Positions 8,807 to 18,540 of a stretch of 64,000 nucleotides of DNA are shown piece after piece. The stretch comes from Bin80 sp965203305 (GTDB lineage: Bacteria; Bacteroidota; Rhodothermia; Rhodothermales; Bin80), in contig OZ241874.1 in assembly GCA_965203305.1 (NCBI GenBank), positions 868,001 through 932,000 on the forward strand, written 5' to 3'. Under the pieces are notes generated by a model that saw nothing but the letters and a program-made list of their open reading frames with translations, had not been told where the DNA came from and ran no database searches. Both the position numbers and the translations under genes were made by a program. Position 1 is the first letter of the stretch; every line of letters starts with the position of its first letter.

Positions 8807-11800
8807 ATGAAATCATACAAAAAATGGGGGGGGGGGGCAGGATTCGTTTTTCTGTTTCTCCTCGTCACGACATCCAGTGCGTTTGCGCAGACTTGGTACA
8901 TAGATAATGTCCATGGAAGCGGGAGTGCCTGCACCTTGGTTGCGCCCTGTAAATTAGGGAATGCCTATGGCAAGTCGGAGGTCGCCAATACCGGGCATAC
9001 CTTTCTATTTCGGGTTCGCTGGCCCGGGGAAACGGTTACGATCACTCCTCCTACAGCAGCCCTGACCAAGCAGATTCTTTTTGGGGCCTATGTCGCGGGG
9101 GATGCGTCCGCCGTGGAAGGGACGGTGGTGTTCACGGGAGAGTTCAAGATTCAGGGAACAGGACGCGTCCGATTTCACGAGAAGGTTCAGATTGAGTTCC
9201 ACGATGTGACGACTAGCAGTCGGTTTCCCTTTGGCTGGACACCGGCAAAATCGGAGGAGCGGTACGCCATTACCGGCACGCTGAAGTCCTCCCGGAATGA
9301 TACATGGGATATCGTTTTTGACCGGCTGGTGGTCAGCAAAAGTTTTACTCTACAGCAGAGAGAAGGCAAGAACACATATACAGTGAATAATGGTCCGTTG
9401 GTGGTTAAGAGCGGGGCGACCCTGACTCTAGGTGCCAGGCTGTATGTTCGTTTCAGCAGGGCCAAAGGGGCTGCCGCAGGGCAGGGTCGGATGATCGTGG
9501 ATGGGGCGATTGAACAAAAAGTAGAAGAGTCAGGAGAGAAACCTGGCCATATTATGATGGGGGGACAGAATACTGCGAGAGGAACTGTAGACGAAGCCCG
9601 CTTTATCCCGTATACGGACTACACGCCGGCAGCCGACGGGAGTGTCACCGATGCCGATTGCTATCGCATTATGGGGAGCGGAATGATCACCGTCCCTCTC
9701 TATACGGTGGCGCACGGGAACGTCTGTATTGAACTGGAGAAAGTGGGGTCTCTTCTCGTTGGCGGGAGTATTCAGGGAGGATCGGATGGTGCGCGGAACA
9801 TTACGACAGACTTCATCTTCAAGAACAATGTGGTCGTGGAGGGCGATGTGCGACAGTATAACGATGCACGGGTTGTATTTGAGAAGGCGGCCACGATTCG
9901 GGGGGATGTGATTGTGTCCGATGGAGCTTTGGAGAGCAATGGACCGGAGAGCAGGAATCTGGGGCTTGCCTTTTTCGGGGCCGCACGGACGAGCAGCGTT
10001 CGGACCGGGGTGCGAACGGGCACCAGTGGCAAGTACATGTGCGACTATCTGACCAGGAGAACAGACGACAAGCAGCGGGCACTTCATATTCCGGGGGTGC
10101 AGTTTGAAGGGGCAGCGACGATTGAGGGGAATCTGGACATCCGTGCCAAAACGCTCCGGGAAACGACGACCCATGCAACGCAGAGTAGTGCAGCGTGTGC
10201 GCCGCGGGTTCTGTTTTTGGCCCCGGTGGCCAAGACATCCGGTCCTGTGGGAGTGCCACTAGTATCCCGGATCATTGGGAATGTAACGGTGGAAGACACG
10301 GCAGATTTTCATGACAAGGGTCGAATTCATCTGGATTCGGACTTGTTGAAGACGGGGAATACCACGCGCCGGACGGTCCACAATGTGCGGGTAGAGGGCG
10401 GGATTGCTGCCAAGGGGGACGTGATCGGGATGGCGTACCCGTCCACTTCCAGCATAGACGGAATGTGCACGACGAAGGATACTGAACTGATCTTCGGGAA
10501 TCACATTGTGCTCCCGGGACCGCAAAAGCAGGTCATTTCCGGGGAAGGCTCTGCGGTAATGCTGGCTGCATTGGTGGTGCACGGGGATGCCGATGTGCAT
10601 CAGGGGCCCCTGACGGTCAAGACATTGCATGTGGGACCTCGCGCCGAATTGATGTCCACCAAGGATGTGAAGGTGACCGAATCCCTGATCCTTCAGGGAG
10701 AGCTGAGCGGGGAGCTGGATGAAGCCTCCACGATCAAACGGCTGACCTATGGCAACCGGAATACGGATGTTGTGAAGAAAGCCGCCCTGCATACGATGCT
10801 GGATGCGCTTGCCATCCATGTGGGCAGTGGGGAAATCCGGCTGGACGAGGTGGTCAAGACCAAGAATCTGGGGCTGTGCAGTGGCACGCTGTCGCTGGCA
10901 GATGCCGAGAGCACGACCGATTCGACCCTGCATGTGACGGACCAGATCACGGTCCAGAACGGGATGCTGGAGAAAGATGCCAATGATCCGGGGAGTATCT
11001 CCACGGACAAGAATCGCTATCTTCTGAAATACATCACGCCGGGCAAGCGCACGGTGACGGATGCGCTGGAATGGTTTGCTCCGCAGGATGTGGTCGTGGA
11101 TCATGCGAAGGCGGAGATCATGGTGAACGATGATCGTTCGGTGTCCGGGAAACTGGAAGTGTCAAGCGGGATGCTGATGATGGAAGACAGCCTGAATGCT
11201 GGCAGCATTGTGCTTGGCAGTGCCACGAAAATGGGGACTCTGCAGACGGAGGGAGAGGATGTGGTGGTGAACGGGAAGGTGACCGTCAATGGCAAGAGCA
11301 AACTCGTGACCGGCGGCGGGGACCTGCATGTACTGGGTACGGTGACGAGTGGAGCGTATACCCACAACACGGCGCAGGTGAGCATTGCGAAGGATGCCAT
11401 GATCCACCTGGGAGACGGGACATTGATGCTGGGGCCAGAGGATACAAAGAAGCGCAACAACCTGCGCGACCTAGACGGATACAACACGGGGACAGACGGG
11501 AGCGGTGCAAATTCGCGCCCGGATGTCAAGCTGACCCTGACGGGGAGTCTGACGGCGGGGATGATCAAAGTCCCGAAGGGGAGCAAGGAAACGGTGATTG
11601 ATGCAAGTTCCGACAGCAAGATGCTGCAGACGGTCGTGTTTGATGGCACAATGACCCCGGGAACGAACAATCATAACGGACTGCTGCGAATTCTGAGTGC
11701 CACTGCGGCCGGGAAGATGCTGACGATAGACAGTCTGTCTGCCATGCAGGGGGCGGTGGAGACCCACAACAAGAAGGTGGTGATCACCAGGGATGTCGCC

Positions 11801-13960
11801 CTGAGTTCGGCCACGATCTGGCCGTACGTGGAAACGACAGAGTTCATGGGGGACCTCATGATCAGCGGGACCGGCGGGCTGAATACGGAACACAACGCGA
11901 ACGATGCGAATCGGAGTGTGATGATTCATGGAGACTTTATGCAGACGAAGGGGATGGTGAGCGGGCAAGTGGCGGGAGTGAAGCTGCATCCCATGACGAC
12001 GAAGACCGTGATGGGGGACCTGATGGTGGCAGCGGATGCGTCCCGGTACGAGGGGAAAATGGCATCCGGCAATATGCCCATGCTGATGGTGCATGGGGAC
12101 TTCCACTTTGCAAAGAACGGGAAGCTGAATGTGAAGGTGGAGTTTACGGGCAAGGAGGCGCAGGAGGTGATGACCGGGGATACGACAGCCCTGCACAGTA
12201 TCACGGTGAACAACGCGAAGGGACTGCTGCTGCAAAGCCATGTCATGCAGCAGAAGATGGCCACACTGACGCTCCGGCAGGGGAAGATTCACAGCATGCC
12301 GATGGACAGCATGTTTATGTGGACCGTGCAGAATGTGCAGGTGGAGCAGGAGCTCCGCGGGCGGAGTACGGCGCAGGAAGGGAGCAAGTGTGGAGACAAG
12401 AACAATGAAGCATGCAAGGCCACGATCCTGCGCGGCTCCCGCCAGTCGTATGTCGGCGGCCCGGTCGCTCGTCACCTGTTGCAGGGGAATGCAGGAGCAG
12501 GCTTTGCCAGCGGAGGCTATCTGTTCCCGGTGGGAATGCAGAAGGGAGACATGTCCCACTACCGTCCGCTCATCCTGCAGCTGCCCTCCGACCTGACCGA
12601 TACCACGGCGGCGACCGTGTCTCCAGTGATGGTGCCAGACGGAGCCATGCCGGCATGGCAGAACCTCACGGTTCCGACGGCAGGCGGCAGCCTGACCCTG
12701 GATGTGCATGCGGATCTGTTCTGGAAGGTGGATCTGGGAGAGGAGTCGCTGCCCACGAATACGAACCTTCGGATCGCGGCGGCGGGGCTCCAGAATGTGG
12801 CGGATGCCAGCGGACTGCGGATCGTGCAGTGGGACTGCATGTGGAAGAATCCGAAGCTGGCAGGACGGCGTCCGGCACAGGTGGAGGCAGGCTCCTTTGC
12901 GGTGAACGGGTATATCAGCGGGGTACTGCACCTGACACAGGAGGGGATTGGGCTGGGCAGCTGTGCGATCTTCGGGATTGCAGCGAACGGGATTGAGAAC
13001 CCGATTGACCAGGCCGATCTGAGCGGAGGACGGGCAAACCTGCAGTTCATCCACAATGTGCCCCTGCCAACCTCGGTAGACCTGCATCTGGGAGACATCC
13101 AGATTGGCAGCGGGATCCAGTTCCGACATGCCACAGCCTACCGTCCCGTGGGGGCAGGAAGCCATGAACTGAAGATCCAGGAGGTGGGGGCCCCGGCAGA
13201 GGACGCGATCACGAGCACCCTGGCGCTGGCGCATAACAAAAACTATGTGGTGATCGCCCATGGAAGCCCGAACGACACAAGGCTGAAGGTGCTGGAAACC
13301 CGGATGACATCGCAGGTCGCAAACCAGGTGGATGTACTGCTGGTGCACGGGGCGGCAGATCTGGGAGCAGCGCGGGTAGAAGTGCTGGATCCGGTGGATC
13401 CCATGACCGTGAACATGACGCTGGCAGGGAACCTGATGCTGGACGATGCCACGCGGCGATACGCTTCGCTGGCTCCCTCGCAGCAGATTTTCCGGGTGAA
13501 GTCCATGGACGATGAGGTGACACAGGCCTATGAGATGGATCTGTACGGGTATGCGAACCAGACGCTGGTGCTGAACCTGTCCGGGATGCGAAATGATCTG
13601 ACGATTCTGGGGGTTGACAAGAATGGGATGATCATTCCGACAGTGGTGGTGACAGGAGTGGAGGAGAGCGCAGAGCTTCCGGCAGAGTTTGCCCTGCATG
13701 GCAACTATCCGAACCCGTTCAATCCGAGCACACAGATCCAGTTTGACCTGCCGGAGAATGCGCAGGTGCAGGTCCAGATTGTAGACATGCTGGGACGGGA
13801 GGTGATCACGCTACCAGCACAGGAGATGGAGGCAGGGGCAAACCGGAGCATTGAACTGCATGCCACCAGCCTGGCAAGCGGAACCTATCTGTACCGGCTG
13901 ATCGCGACCGGCGCAGAGCAGCGGCATGTGAAGACCGGACGCATGACGCTGGTGAAATAG
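8807..13960 (+). CDS. Giant T9SS-secreted surface protein, phase-variable (in frame)
   Basis: A 1717-residue secreted protein. The start at ATG 8807 is chosen because it begins a signal peptide (MKSYKKW, hydrophobic VFLFLLV, then SSAFA|Q). The codons after W7 are made of a G12 run, and this length keeps the frame open. The body is a long series of beta-rich segments with recurring GDVIV/GDLMV-type strands, suggesting a beta-helical stalk. At about residues 1405-1560 there are one or two DUF4397-like domains (FIHNVPLP, YRPVGAGSHELKI). The last ~90 residues form a T9SS type A sorting domain with NYPNPFNPST, VQIVDMLGREV and GTYLYRL. The protein should be exported by Sec, then by the type IX machinery, and anchored at the surface. 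A close paralogue lies at 27364-32569. The ligand is unknown. Confidence 0.85.
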   Translation: MKSYKKWGGGAGFVFLFLLVTTSSAFAQTWYIDNVHGSGSACTLVAPCKLGNAYGKSEVANTGHTFLFRVRWPGETVTITPPTAALTKQILFGAYVAGDASAVEGTVVFTGEFKIQGTGRVRFHEKVQIEFHDVTTSSRFPFGWTPAKSEERYAITGTLKSSRNDTWDIVFDRLVVSKSFTLQQREGKNTYTVNNGPLVVKSGATLTLGARLYVRFSRAKGAAAGQGRMIVDGAIEQKVEESGEKPGHIMMGGQNTARGTVDEARFIPYTDYTPAADGSVTDADCYRIMGSGMITVPLYTVAHGNVCIELEKVGSLLVGGSIQGGSDGARNITTDFIFKNNVVVEGDVRQYNDARVVFEKAATIRGDVIVSDGALESNGPESRNLGLAFFGAARTSSVRTGVRTGTSGKYMCDYLTRRTDDKQRALHIPGVQFEGAATIEGNLDIRAKTLRETTTHATQSSAACAPRVLFLAPVAKTSGPVGVPLVSRIIGNVTVEDTADFHDKGRIHLDSDLLKTGNTTRRTVHNVRVEGGIAAKGDVIGMAYPSTSSIDGMCTTKDTELIFGNHIVLPGPQKQVISGEGSAVMLAALVVHGDADVHQGPLTVKTLHVGPRAELMSTKDVKVTESLILQGELSGELDEASTIKRLTYGNRNTDVVKKAALHTMLDALAIHVGSGEIRLDEVVKTKNLGLCSGTLSLADAESTTDSTLHVTDQITVQNGMLEKDANDPGSISTDKNRYLLKYITPGKRTVTDALEWFAPQDVVVDHAKAEIMVNDDRSVSGKLEVSSGMLMMEDSLNAGSIVLGSATKMGTLQTEGEDVVVNGKVTVNGKSKLVTGGGDLHVLGTVTSGAYTHNTAQVSIAKDAMIHLGDGTLMLGPEDTKKRNNLRDLDGYNTGTDGSGANSRPDVKLTLTGSLTAGMIKVPKGSKETVIDASSDSKMLQTVVFDGTMTPGTNNHNGLLRILSATAAGKMLTIDSLSAMQGAVETHNKKVVITRDVALSSATIWPYVETTEFMGDLMISGTGGLNTEHNANDANRSVMIHGDFMQTKGMVSGQVAGVKLHPMTTKTVMGDLMVAADASRYEGKMASGNMPMLMVHGDFHFAKNGKLNVKVEFTGKEAQEVMTGDTTALHSITVNNAKGLLLQSHVMQQKMATLTLRQGKIHSMPMDSMFMWTVQNVQVEQELRGRSTAQEGSKCGDKNNEACKATILRGSRQSYVGGPVARHLLQGNAGAGFASGGYLFPVGMQKGDMSHYRPLILQLPSDLTDTTAATVSPVMVPDGAMPAWQNLTVPTAGGSLTLDVHADLFWKVDLGEESLPTNTNLRIAAAGLQNVADASGLRIVQWDCMWKNPKLAGRRPAQVEAGSFAVNGYISGVLHLTQEGIGLGSCAIFGIAANGIENPIDQADLSGGRANLQFIHNVPLPTSVDLHLGDIQIGSGIQFRHATAYRPVGAGSHELKIQEVGAPAEDAITSTLALAHNKNYVVIAHGSPNDTRLKVLETRMTSQVANQVDVLLVHGAADLGAARVEVLDPVDPMTVNMTLAGNLMLDDATRRYASLAPSQQIFRVKSMDDEVTQAYEMDLYGYANQTLVLNLSGMRNDLTILGVDKNGMIIPTVVVTGVEESAELPAEFALHGNYPNPFNPSTQIQFDLPENAQVQVQIVDMLGREVITLPAQEMEAGANRSIELHATSLASGTYLYRLIATGAEQRHVKTGRMTLVK
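8826..8837 (+). repeat. G12 homopolymer tract in signal-peptide codons
   Basis: Twelve consecutive G residues directly after the TG of codon 6-7 of the surface protein gene (codons W-G-G-G-A). Twelve Gs maintain the frame; loss or gain of one or two stops translation within a few dozen codons. Such tracts slip during replication and are classic contingency elements. The homologous tract in the paralogue at 27383 is one G longer. Confidence 0.85.
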
Positions 13961-13987
13961 CCGCCCAGAACGGCTCAAGGTGAAACA

Positions 13988-14021
13988 GAGCACCCCGGTA
14001 CGCAATGACGTATCGGGGTGC
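13988..14021 (+). terminator. Hairpin terminator after T9SS surface protein
   Basis: Near-perfect inverted repeat AGCACCCCGGTACG / CGTATCGGGGTGCT with a six-base loop, 27 bp after the stop codon. A short T-containing stretch follows, not a strong U-run. The paralogue at 27364-32569 is followed by a hairpin of the same design, which supports a real terminator or mRNA 3' end. Confidence 0.7.
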
Positions 14022-14222
14022 TTCAGGTTTGTGGGGATTGGGCTGATTGCCTTAGACAATTATTTCACATGGCAGGGGGCTCAGGGACGATCTGGAGACA
14101 AGGAAAGAATGGGAAGTGCCCGCACGGAGGCCCAAGGGAGAGTGAACCACAACCCATAGTTATCGCAGTGAAGACATGAAAGCAGGATTACCATACCAAT
14201 ACGGCACCACTTTACACAAGGT

Positions 14223-14318
14223 GAGGTTCCTGCAAAAATATTTCCATACCTGAACCAATAGTCCCGTATACACTCTCAGAGCGATGTTTCTTGATCATCC
14301 AGAATTTTTGCAGGAGGC
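14223..14318. repeat. MITE-like repeat copy 2
   Basis: A ~96 bp element starting GAGGTTCCTGCAAAAAT and ending ATTTTTGCAGGAGGC, so its ends are inverted repeats, with the family core CACTCTCAGAGCGAT inside. It belongs to the same family as copies at 572, 32814, 54879 and 57015. It sits between the terminator of the T9SS gene and the convergent ypdA gene. Nothing else is recognisable in 14022-14437. Confidence 0.7.
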
Positions 14319-14437
14319 ACAAGCTGCACAGGTTGGGTTATTTGATCAATACAGTACATCGAGGTCCAGAGTATTGACGGCATACCGGGGGATTGAAAAC
14401 TCCTGCCCTAAATGTTTGATCTCGTGGGTGTACGAGC

Positions 14438-15442
14438 CTATTCGGCCGTTTTCCAGGAGCGTTGCTGCAGGTTAAGAGGGGCAACAGTTCCGGTAGAGAT
14501 ATGCTTCATGATCTGCACAGCGTGGAAGCGTCCGTTCTCAATAAACCAGCGACTGGTGCGGAGTCCCCCACATACGGTGCCGGCCATGTATATACCCGGG
14601 CGATTCGTTTCAAACGATTCCTCGTCATGAACCGGGGTGCGAAAGTCGTCCTCCCTGATGGCAATTCCCAGTGTTTTCAAGAAAGCAAAATCCGGGCGGT
14701 AACCGGTCATGGCAATCACAAAGTCATTCTTAAGGGAGACTATACCTTCGGGACCGTTCAGTACCAATTGATCCGATGCAATGGATTCCACTTGTGTGTT
14801 GAAGCAGGTTGCAATACTGCCTTCTCTGATTCGATTTTCAAGATCCGGCTTGATCCAGTACTTGATTTTGTCAGACAGAGTATTGCCACGATGGATCAGG
14901 GTTACCTCTGCTCCAGAATGATGGCACTCCAGAGCAGCCTTGGCGGCTGAATTTTTTGCCCCGATCACGGCGACCCGCTGTCCCGCATAGGCGTAAGGCT
15001 CGCGGTAGTAGTGCGTGACTTTTGGAAGTTCTTCCCCCGGAACGCCAAGCAGGTTTGGAACATCAAAAAATCCTGTGACCACAACGACCTTACGGCAGGA
15101 ATGAGATGCTTTGCCGGTTACAACCGTAAAGTTATTATTCACGCCATCTACCCGCTCTACTCGCTCATACAGTCGGAGGTCCAGAGATTCTGCCACGGCA
15201 ATCTGGCGGTAGTATTTGAGTGCTTCGGGGCGTGTAGGCTTGTTCTGTAGCGTAGGAAAAGGATGGCCACCAATCTCAAGAAGGTCCGCGGTAGAGAAAA
15301 ATTCCATGTGGGTCGGGTAACCGACCAGAGAATTGACTATAGTCCCCTTGTCAATTACCGTCGCATCCAGTCCATGCCTTGCAGCCTCAATCCCGCAGGC
15401 CAGCCCCACAGGGCCGGCTCCGATGATCACAACATCCTTCAT
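14438..15442 (-). CDS. ypdA: Bacillithiol disulfide reductase YpdA-like
   Basis: A 334-residue FAD/NAD(P)-dependent oxidoreductase. The N-terminal VVIIGAGPVGLACGIEA is the FAD-binding Rossmann motif, and a second dinucleotide motif VAVIGAKNSAAKAALE lies at about residue 165. SLVGYPTHMEFFST near residue 40 and GTVCGGLRTSRWFIENGR near the C-terminus are characteristic of YpdA rather than thioredoxin reductase, and no CxxC redox pair is seen. YpdA reduces oxidised bacillithiol with NADPH and so maintains the low-molecular-weight thiol pool. It is the last gene of an apparent minus-strand operon, 42 bp after tadA. The family call is firm by motif; the thiol used by this organism is inferred. Confidence 0.85.
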   Translation of the reverse strand: MKDVVIIGAGPVGLACGIEAARHGLDATVIDKGTIVNSLVGYPTHMEFFSTADLLEIGGHPFPTLQNKPTRPEALKYYRQIAVAESLDLRLYERVERVDGVNNNFTVVTGKASHSCRKVVVVTGFFDVPNLLGVPGEELPKVTHYYREPYAYAGQRVAVIGAKNSAAKAALECHHSGAEVTLIHRGNTLSDKIKYWIKPDLENRIREGSIATCFNTQVESIASDQLVLNGPEGIVSLKNDFVIAMTGYRPDFAFLKTLGIAIREDDFRTPVHDEESFETNRPGIYMAGTVCGGLRTSRWFIENGRFHAVQIMKHISTGTVAPLNLQQRSWKTAE

Positions 15443-15484
15443 GTGGAAAGAACCTCTAGTCCAGCGGACAAGGTATGCATGGTA

Positions 15485-15970
15485 CTAGACCGGCGAGGGA
15501 GATTTTCTGAGTCGCAGAAAGAAATTTCGCAAGATCTCTTCTGCCTGATCTGCTTCTATGCCTCCAACAACTTCAACCTGATGATTCAGGCGTTCATCCT
15601 GCGGGATATTGTACAGGGTAGAAACGCTGCCTGCTTTTGCATCCAGTGCTCCGAAACATAAACGATCCAGACGGGCCAGCACAATTGCACCTGCACACAT
15701 TGGACAGGGTTCAAGGGTCACATACAGGGTACAGCCACTCAGTACTTTGGACTGAAGTGTTTCGCATGCTGCGGTGATTGCGATCATTTCGGCGTGAGCG
15801 GTTGGATCGTTCAGGGACTCCACAAGATTGTGTCCGCGCCCAATAATCTGGCCATTTTGCACGACAACAGCACCAACCGGGACCTCTTCTTTCTCTTTTG
15901 CCTGTTCGGCCTGTTGCAGGGCTGATCGCATAAAGCGGCGATCCGGTTCAAGCAATTGGGACAGTGCCAT
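15485..15970 (-). CDS. tadA: tRNA-specific adenosine(34) deaminase
   Basis: A 161-residue cytidine/deoxycytidylate-deaminase-fold enzyme that converts A34 to inosine in the tRNA-Arg(ACG) wobble position. Zinc ligands and the proton-shuttling glutamate are visible: HAEMIAI (His plus catalytic Glu) and PCPMCAGAI (two Cys). Its length matches TadA, and the start MALSQLLEPDRRFM fits the family, whose first helix contains (D/E)xxFM. The gene begins 9 bp after the stop of a 59-codon membrane-protein gene and is followed by ypdA, so it is in the middle of the truA-to-ypdA operon. Confidence 0.92.
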   Translation of the reverse strand: MALSQLLEPDRRFMRSALQQAEQAKEKEEVPVGAVVVQNGQIIGRGHNLVESLNDPTAHAEMIAITAACETLQSKVLSGCTLYVTLEPCPMCAGAIVLARLDRLCFGALDAKAGSVSTLYNIPQDERLNHQVEVVGGIEADQAEEILRNFFLRLRKSPSPV

Positions 15971-15979
15971 GCCTTCCCC

Positions 15980-16159
15980 TCAGGCACGCCGCCCGCCAAT
16001 ATACCGCAAAACAAGACCTACCAGAAACAGAATGATCAGGATCGGAATTGCTGCCTGCGCCAGTCCTACAACCAGCCCGACGATCACATCAAGAAAAAGG
16101 ATCACAGCAACGATTACAATCGCAATTACAATCCAGTTTAGAATCTGGTCAAGCTTCAT
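15980..16159 (-). CDS. Small (59-residue) two-helix membrane protein
   Basis: A short gene: ATG at 16159, TGA at 15980-15982. The peptide starts MKLDQILNWIVIAIVIVAV and ends in a basic YIGGRRA. Two hydrophobic segments (about residues 9-34 and 36-51) imply two membrane-spanning helices with a short turn. It fits into the operon, 18 bp after the kelch-lipoprotein stop and 9 bp before tadA, which is strong positional support for a real gene. I do not recognise a family; similar small hydrophobic proteins are common and uncharacterised. Confidence 0.65.
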   Translation of the reverse strand: MKLDQILNWIVIAIVIVAVILFLDVIVGLVVGLAQAAIPILIILFLVGLVLRYIGGRRA

Positions 16160-16177
16160 GGATCACCATGTGATAAA

Positions 16178-17494
16178 TTATTCAGATGAAACCACAACGT
16201 ACTCGGACGCTGCAACGGCTGTTCCATTTGCATTAAATCCTCCGACCAGCAATGCAGACCGTAATCCCGCCGAAATCGCGGTATGATTATGCCGTGCAAT
16301 CATAGTCTGGGAGGGATGCAGTGTAAAGAACTGAGCGGTTGCTTCATGAAAAATCTCCATGTCCGTTGCCATCATGCTGGACGATGCAAGTCTGCCACCA
16401 AAAATTGCAAACATTCCGCTCAGAAGTGGAGCAGTCGCATGATCTGTACGGGGAAGAAGCAACTCGGGGAGCATGTAGAAATTCATTCCGAAGCCTCTGG
16501 GATAATGTATGCGCAGATTCCCGTTCATCGGAGTTCCATTTACAAACTGACTCCCTAGAATGAAATACGAATCTGGACTGGCTCTGGTTGCAGTGTGACC
16601 GGCAACAGGTTCAAAGATAAACGGAGCAGAAGCAGCCGAATTCAGGGCAACCAGTGCATCGGAATCAACGCGAAAGGTGCGCAGATCCCGTCGCACTCCG
16701 AGGAAGGGGGCAGAGCCGTACCGTGTGTCCCCGTAGCCTCCCACAAGGTCTAAGAGTACTTCCCCATTAGACTGATGTACAATAGCTGTATGTTGCATCC
16801 GGCGTATCGGCTGTCCACGGACAGGAAGTTCATTGAATGTGCGTTCAGGGGCTGCAGGGTCATAAATTTCTACGGATTCAATCAAATCGGTTATGCTGGC
16901 TGGCGGATCAATTCTGCCACCTCCAACAATGAGTACTCGTCCATCTGGAAGCAGGCTGGCTGTATGTCCGGTTCTGGGTGTACGCAGGCCCTCTTTCATT
17001 TGCCCGAAGAGACCGGAATTTGAGGTCAGCAGGAACGATTCTCCCCGCGCAATATCTCCTTGCCGTCGGGATCCTCCGGTAACCATCAGACTTCCGTCAC
17101 GGAGGCGAACCAGAGCATGTCCCCCTCTTCCTTCAGGCAGGGCAGGGGCGTTCAGGGAAATACGGTGGGGGAGGTAAACGGCATAGGCAGTGTCTTTCCT
17201 GGACACCCCTTCCCGATCAGTTGCATCAAGGAAGAGTCTGTTCAGACCAAGTCGCAATCCGACAGATATTTGCCAGTAAGAAGGGCCGGGCGGAGCAGGC
17301 TCCATCGGAGCACCGTTCAGGTAAACTCTTTCCAAAGCCCTGAAGTGTGCTGACTCTACCCGAATATTTATGACCGCAGAGGTTTGCACTTTGGTCAGGT
17401 CAGGTGCAACTACTTGAAGTGAGGGTTTGGTTGCCTCCACAAACGGCCGCTCGCATCCCATGAAGACCAATGCCAGCCAAAACCAGTTTCGCAT
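16178..17494 (-). CDS. Kelch-repeat lipoprotein
   Basis: A 438-residue exported protein. The first residues (MRNWFWLALVFMGC) form a lipoprotein signal with a lipobox cysteine at position 14. An Ig-like segment follows, then kelch-type beta-propeller blades marked by GHALVRLRDGSLMVTGG, GHTASLLPDGRVLIVGGG and MQHTAIVHQSNGEVLLDLVGG, with weaker blades to the C-terminus (ALLVGGFNANGTAVA). The protein is probably anchored in a membrane facing the periplasm or surface. It begins 8 bp after truA and belongs to the same transcription unit; its function is not evident from the context. Confidence 0.75.
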   Translation of the reverse strand: MRNWFWLALVFMGCERPFVEATKPSLQVVAPDLTKVQTSAVINIRVESAHFRALERVYLNGAPMEPAPPGPSYWQISVGLRLGLNRLFLDATDREGVSRKDTAYAVYLPHRISLNAPALPEGRGGHALVRLRDGSLMVTGGSRRQGDIARGESFLLTSNSGLFGQMKEGLRTPRTGHTASLLPDGRVLIVGGGRIDPPASITDLIESVEIYDPAAPERTFNELPVRGQPIRRMQHTAIVHQSNGEVLLDLVGGYGDTRYGSAPFLGVRRDLRTFRVDSDALVALNSAASAPFIFEPVAGHTATRASPDSYFILGSQFVNGTPMNGNLRIHYPRGFGMNFYMLPELLLPRTDHATAPLLSGMFAIFGGRLASSSMMATDMEIFHEATAQFFTLHPSQTMIARHNHTAISAGLRSALLVGGFNANGTAVAASEYVVVSSE

Positions 17495-17502
17495 GATTCC
17501 GG

Positions 17503-18267
17503 TCAGTCTTTGAAGAGCGGGACAGGGTACGTTACATGATCAAGCACCAGGGCATGTGCAACGGCAGCAGGCCCGGCCTCGCGTCGGTCCTGCGAGGCTA
17601 AAACATGCTCCAGACTCTGTACAGTTCTCTGTTGCCAGCCGATCTCCAGAAGAGTACCTACCAGAGAGCGTACCATGCCGTGCAAAAAGCGGTCTGCTGT
17701 GATCACAAATTTCCAATACCCTGCTGGCAGTTCGGGTTCCCATTGTGCAGAGTATACGCGGCAGACGCGATTTACCGTTTCACTCCGTGTTCGGCAGAAG
17801 GCCCCGAAGTGATGCGTTCCGACAAGCATCTCCGATGCACGATTCATGCGCTCAAAATCCAGCGTACGGGATACAAACAGTCGGAGATTTCGTTCAAGTG
17901 CCAGGGGAATACAGGAGATGTGATAGTGGTAGGTTCGCTGTATGGCATCATAGCGTGCGTGGAATCCGTCACGTGTTTCTGTCGCAGCTCGTACCGCAAT
18001 GGACGGAGGAAGCAGTCCATTTAGTGCACGGACAAGCCGTTTCTGCAAAGTGTCGGAAATTGTCTCACATGCAAAATGCGCAACTTGTCCTCTCGCATGC
18101 ACTCCTGCATCGGTACGCCCGGAGCCGGTAATCCGAATCTGGTCACAGCGCAGAAATGTTTGCAATGCCTCCTCCACAGCTGCCTGTATGGTGGGATGAC
18201 CGAGTTGCCGTTGCCATCCGCTATACCCGGATCCATCATATTCCAGAAGTAACGCGTATACAGGCAT
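17503..18267 (-). CDS. truA: tRNA pseudouridine(38-40) synthase
   Basis: A 254-residue TruA. It begins YALLLEYDGSGYSGWQRQ, and the catalytic aspartate lies in GSGRTDAGVHARGQVAHF (about residue 53), the family hallmark. FLHGMVRSLVGTLLEIG near the C-terminus is also conserved. It isomerises uridines 38-40 in the anticodon arm of several tRNAs in the cytoplasm. It is the first gene of the minus-strand operon that continues with the kelch lipoprotein, the 59-residue membrane protein, tadA and ypdA. The 273 bp between it and the divergent restriction gene at 18541 should contain both promoters. Confidence 0.93.
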   Translation of the reverse strand: MPVYALLLEYDGSGYSGWQRQLGHPTIQAAVEEALQTFLRCDQIRITGSGRTDAGVHARGQVAHFACETISDTLQKRLVRALNGLLPPSIAVRAATETRDGFHARYDAIQRTYHYHISCIPLALERNLRLFVSRTLDFERMNRASEMLVGTHHFGAFCRTRSETVNRVCRVYSAQWEPELPAGYWKFVITADRFLHGMVRSLVGTLLEIGWQQRTVQSLEHVLASQDRREAGPAAVAHALVLDHVTYPVPLFKD

Positions 18268-18540
18268 GAGGGAAGAAACTGGAAACCGACACAGGTCCCA
18301 AGGGGTAAATTACAGTCGCAAGAGTTGTACACGGGATAATTTCTGCTGTTTGTTCACTCGCCCAAGGAAGCTTCGGATATCAGGAATGGAGTTGACGGGA
18401 TGATGTGTCAATGGGCTATTTTTTTCAGAAACTTATCTACCAGGCTCTTCGGAGGAGAAGTCTGAAACACAGACGTATCACAGAAATTTTTGCCCAAGGC
18501 TGGCAATCTTCTCGCTTTTTTTGCTTTTTCAATTTGAATC

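Noticed and set aside
11471..13699. 742-codon open frame on the minus strand
   Set aside because: It is antisense to the T9SS surface gene and consists of His/Gln/Arg-rich low-information sequence. It arises from the GC-rich codon pattern of the real gene; no family or start signal.
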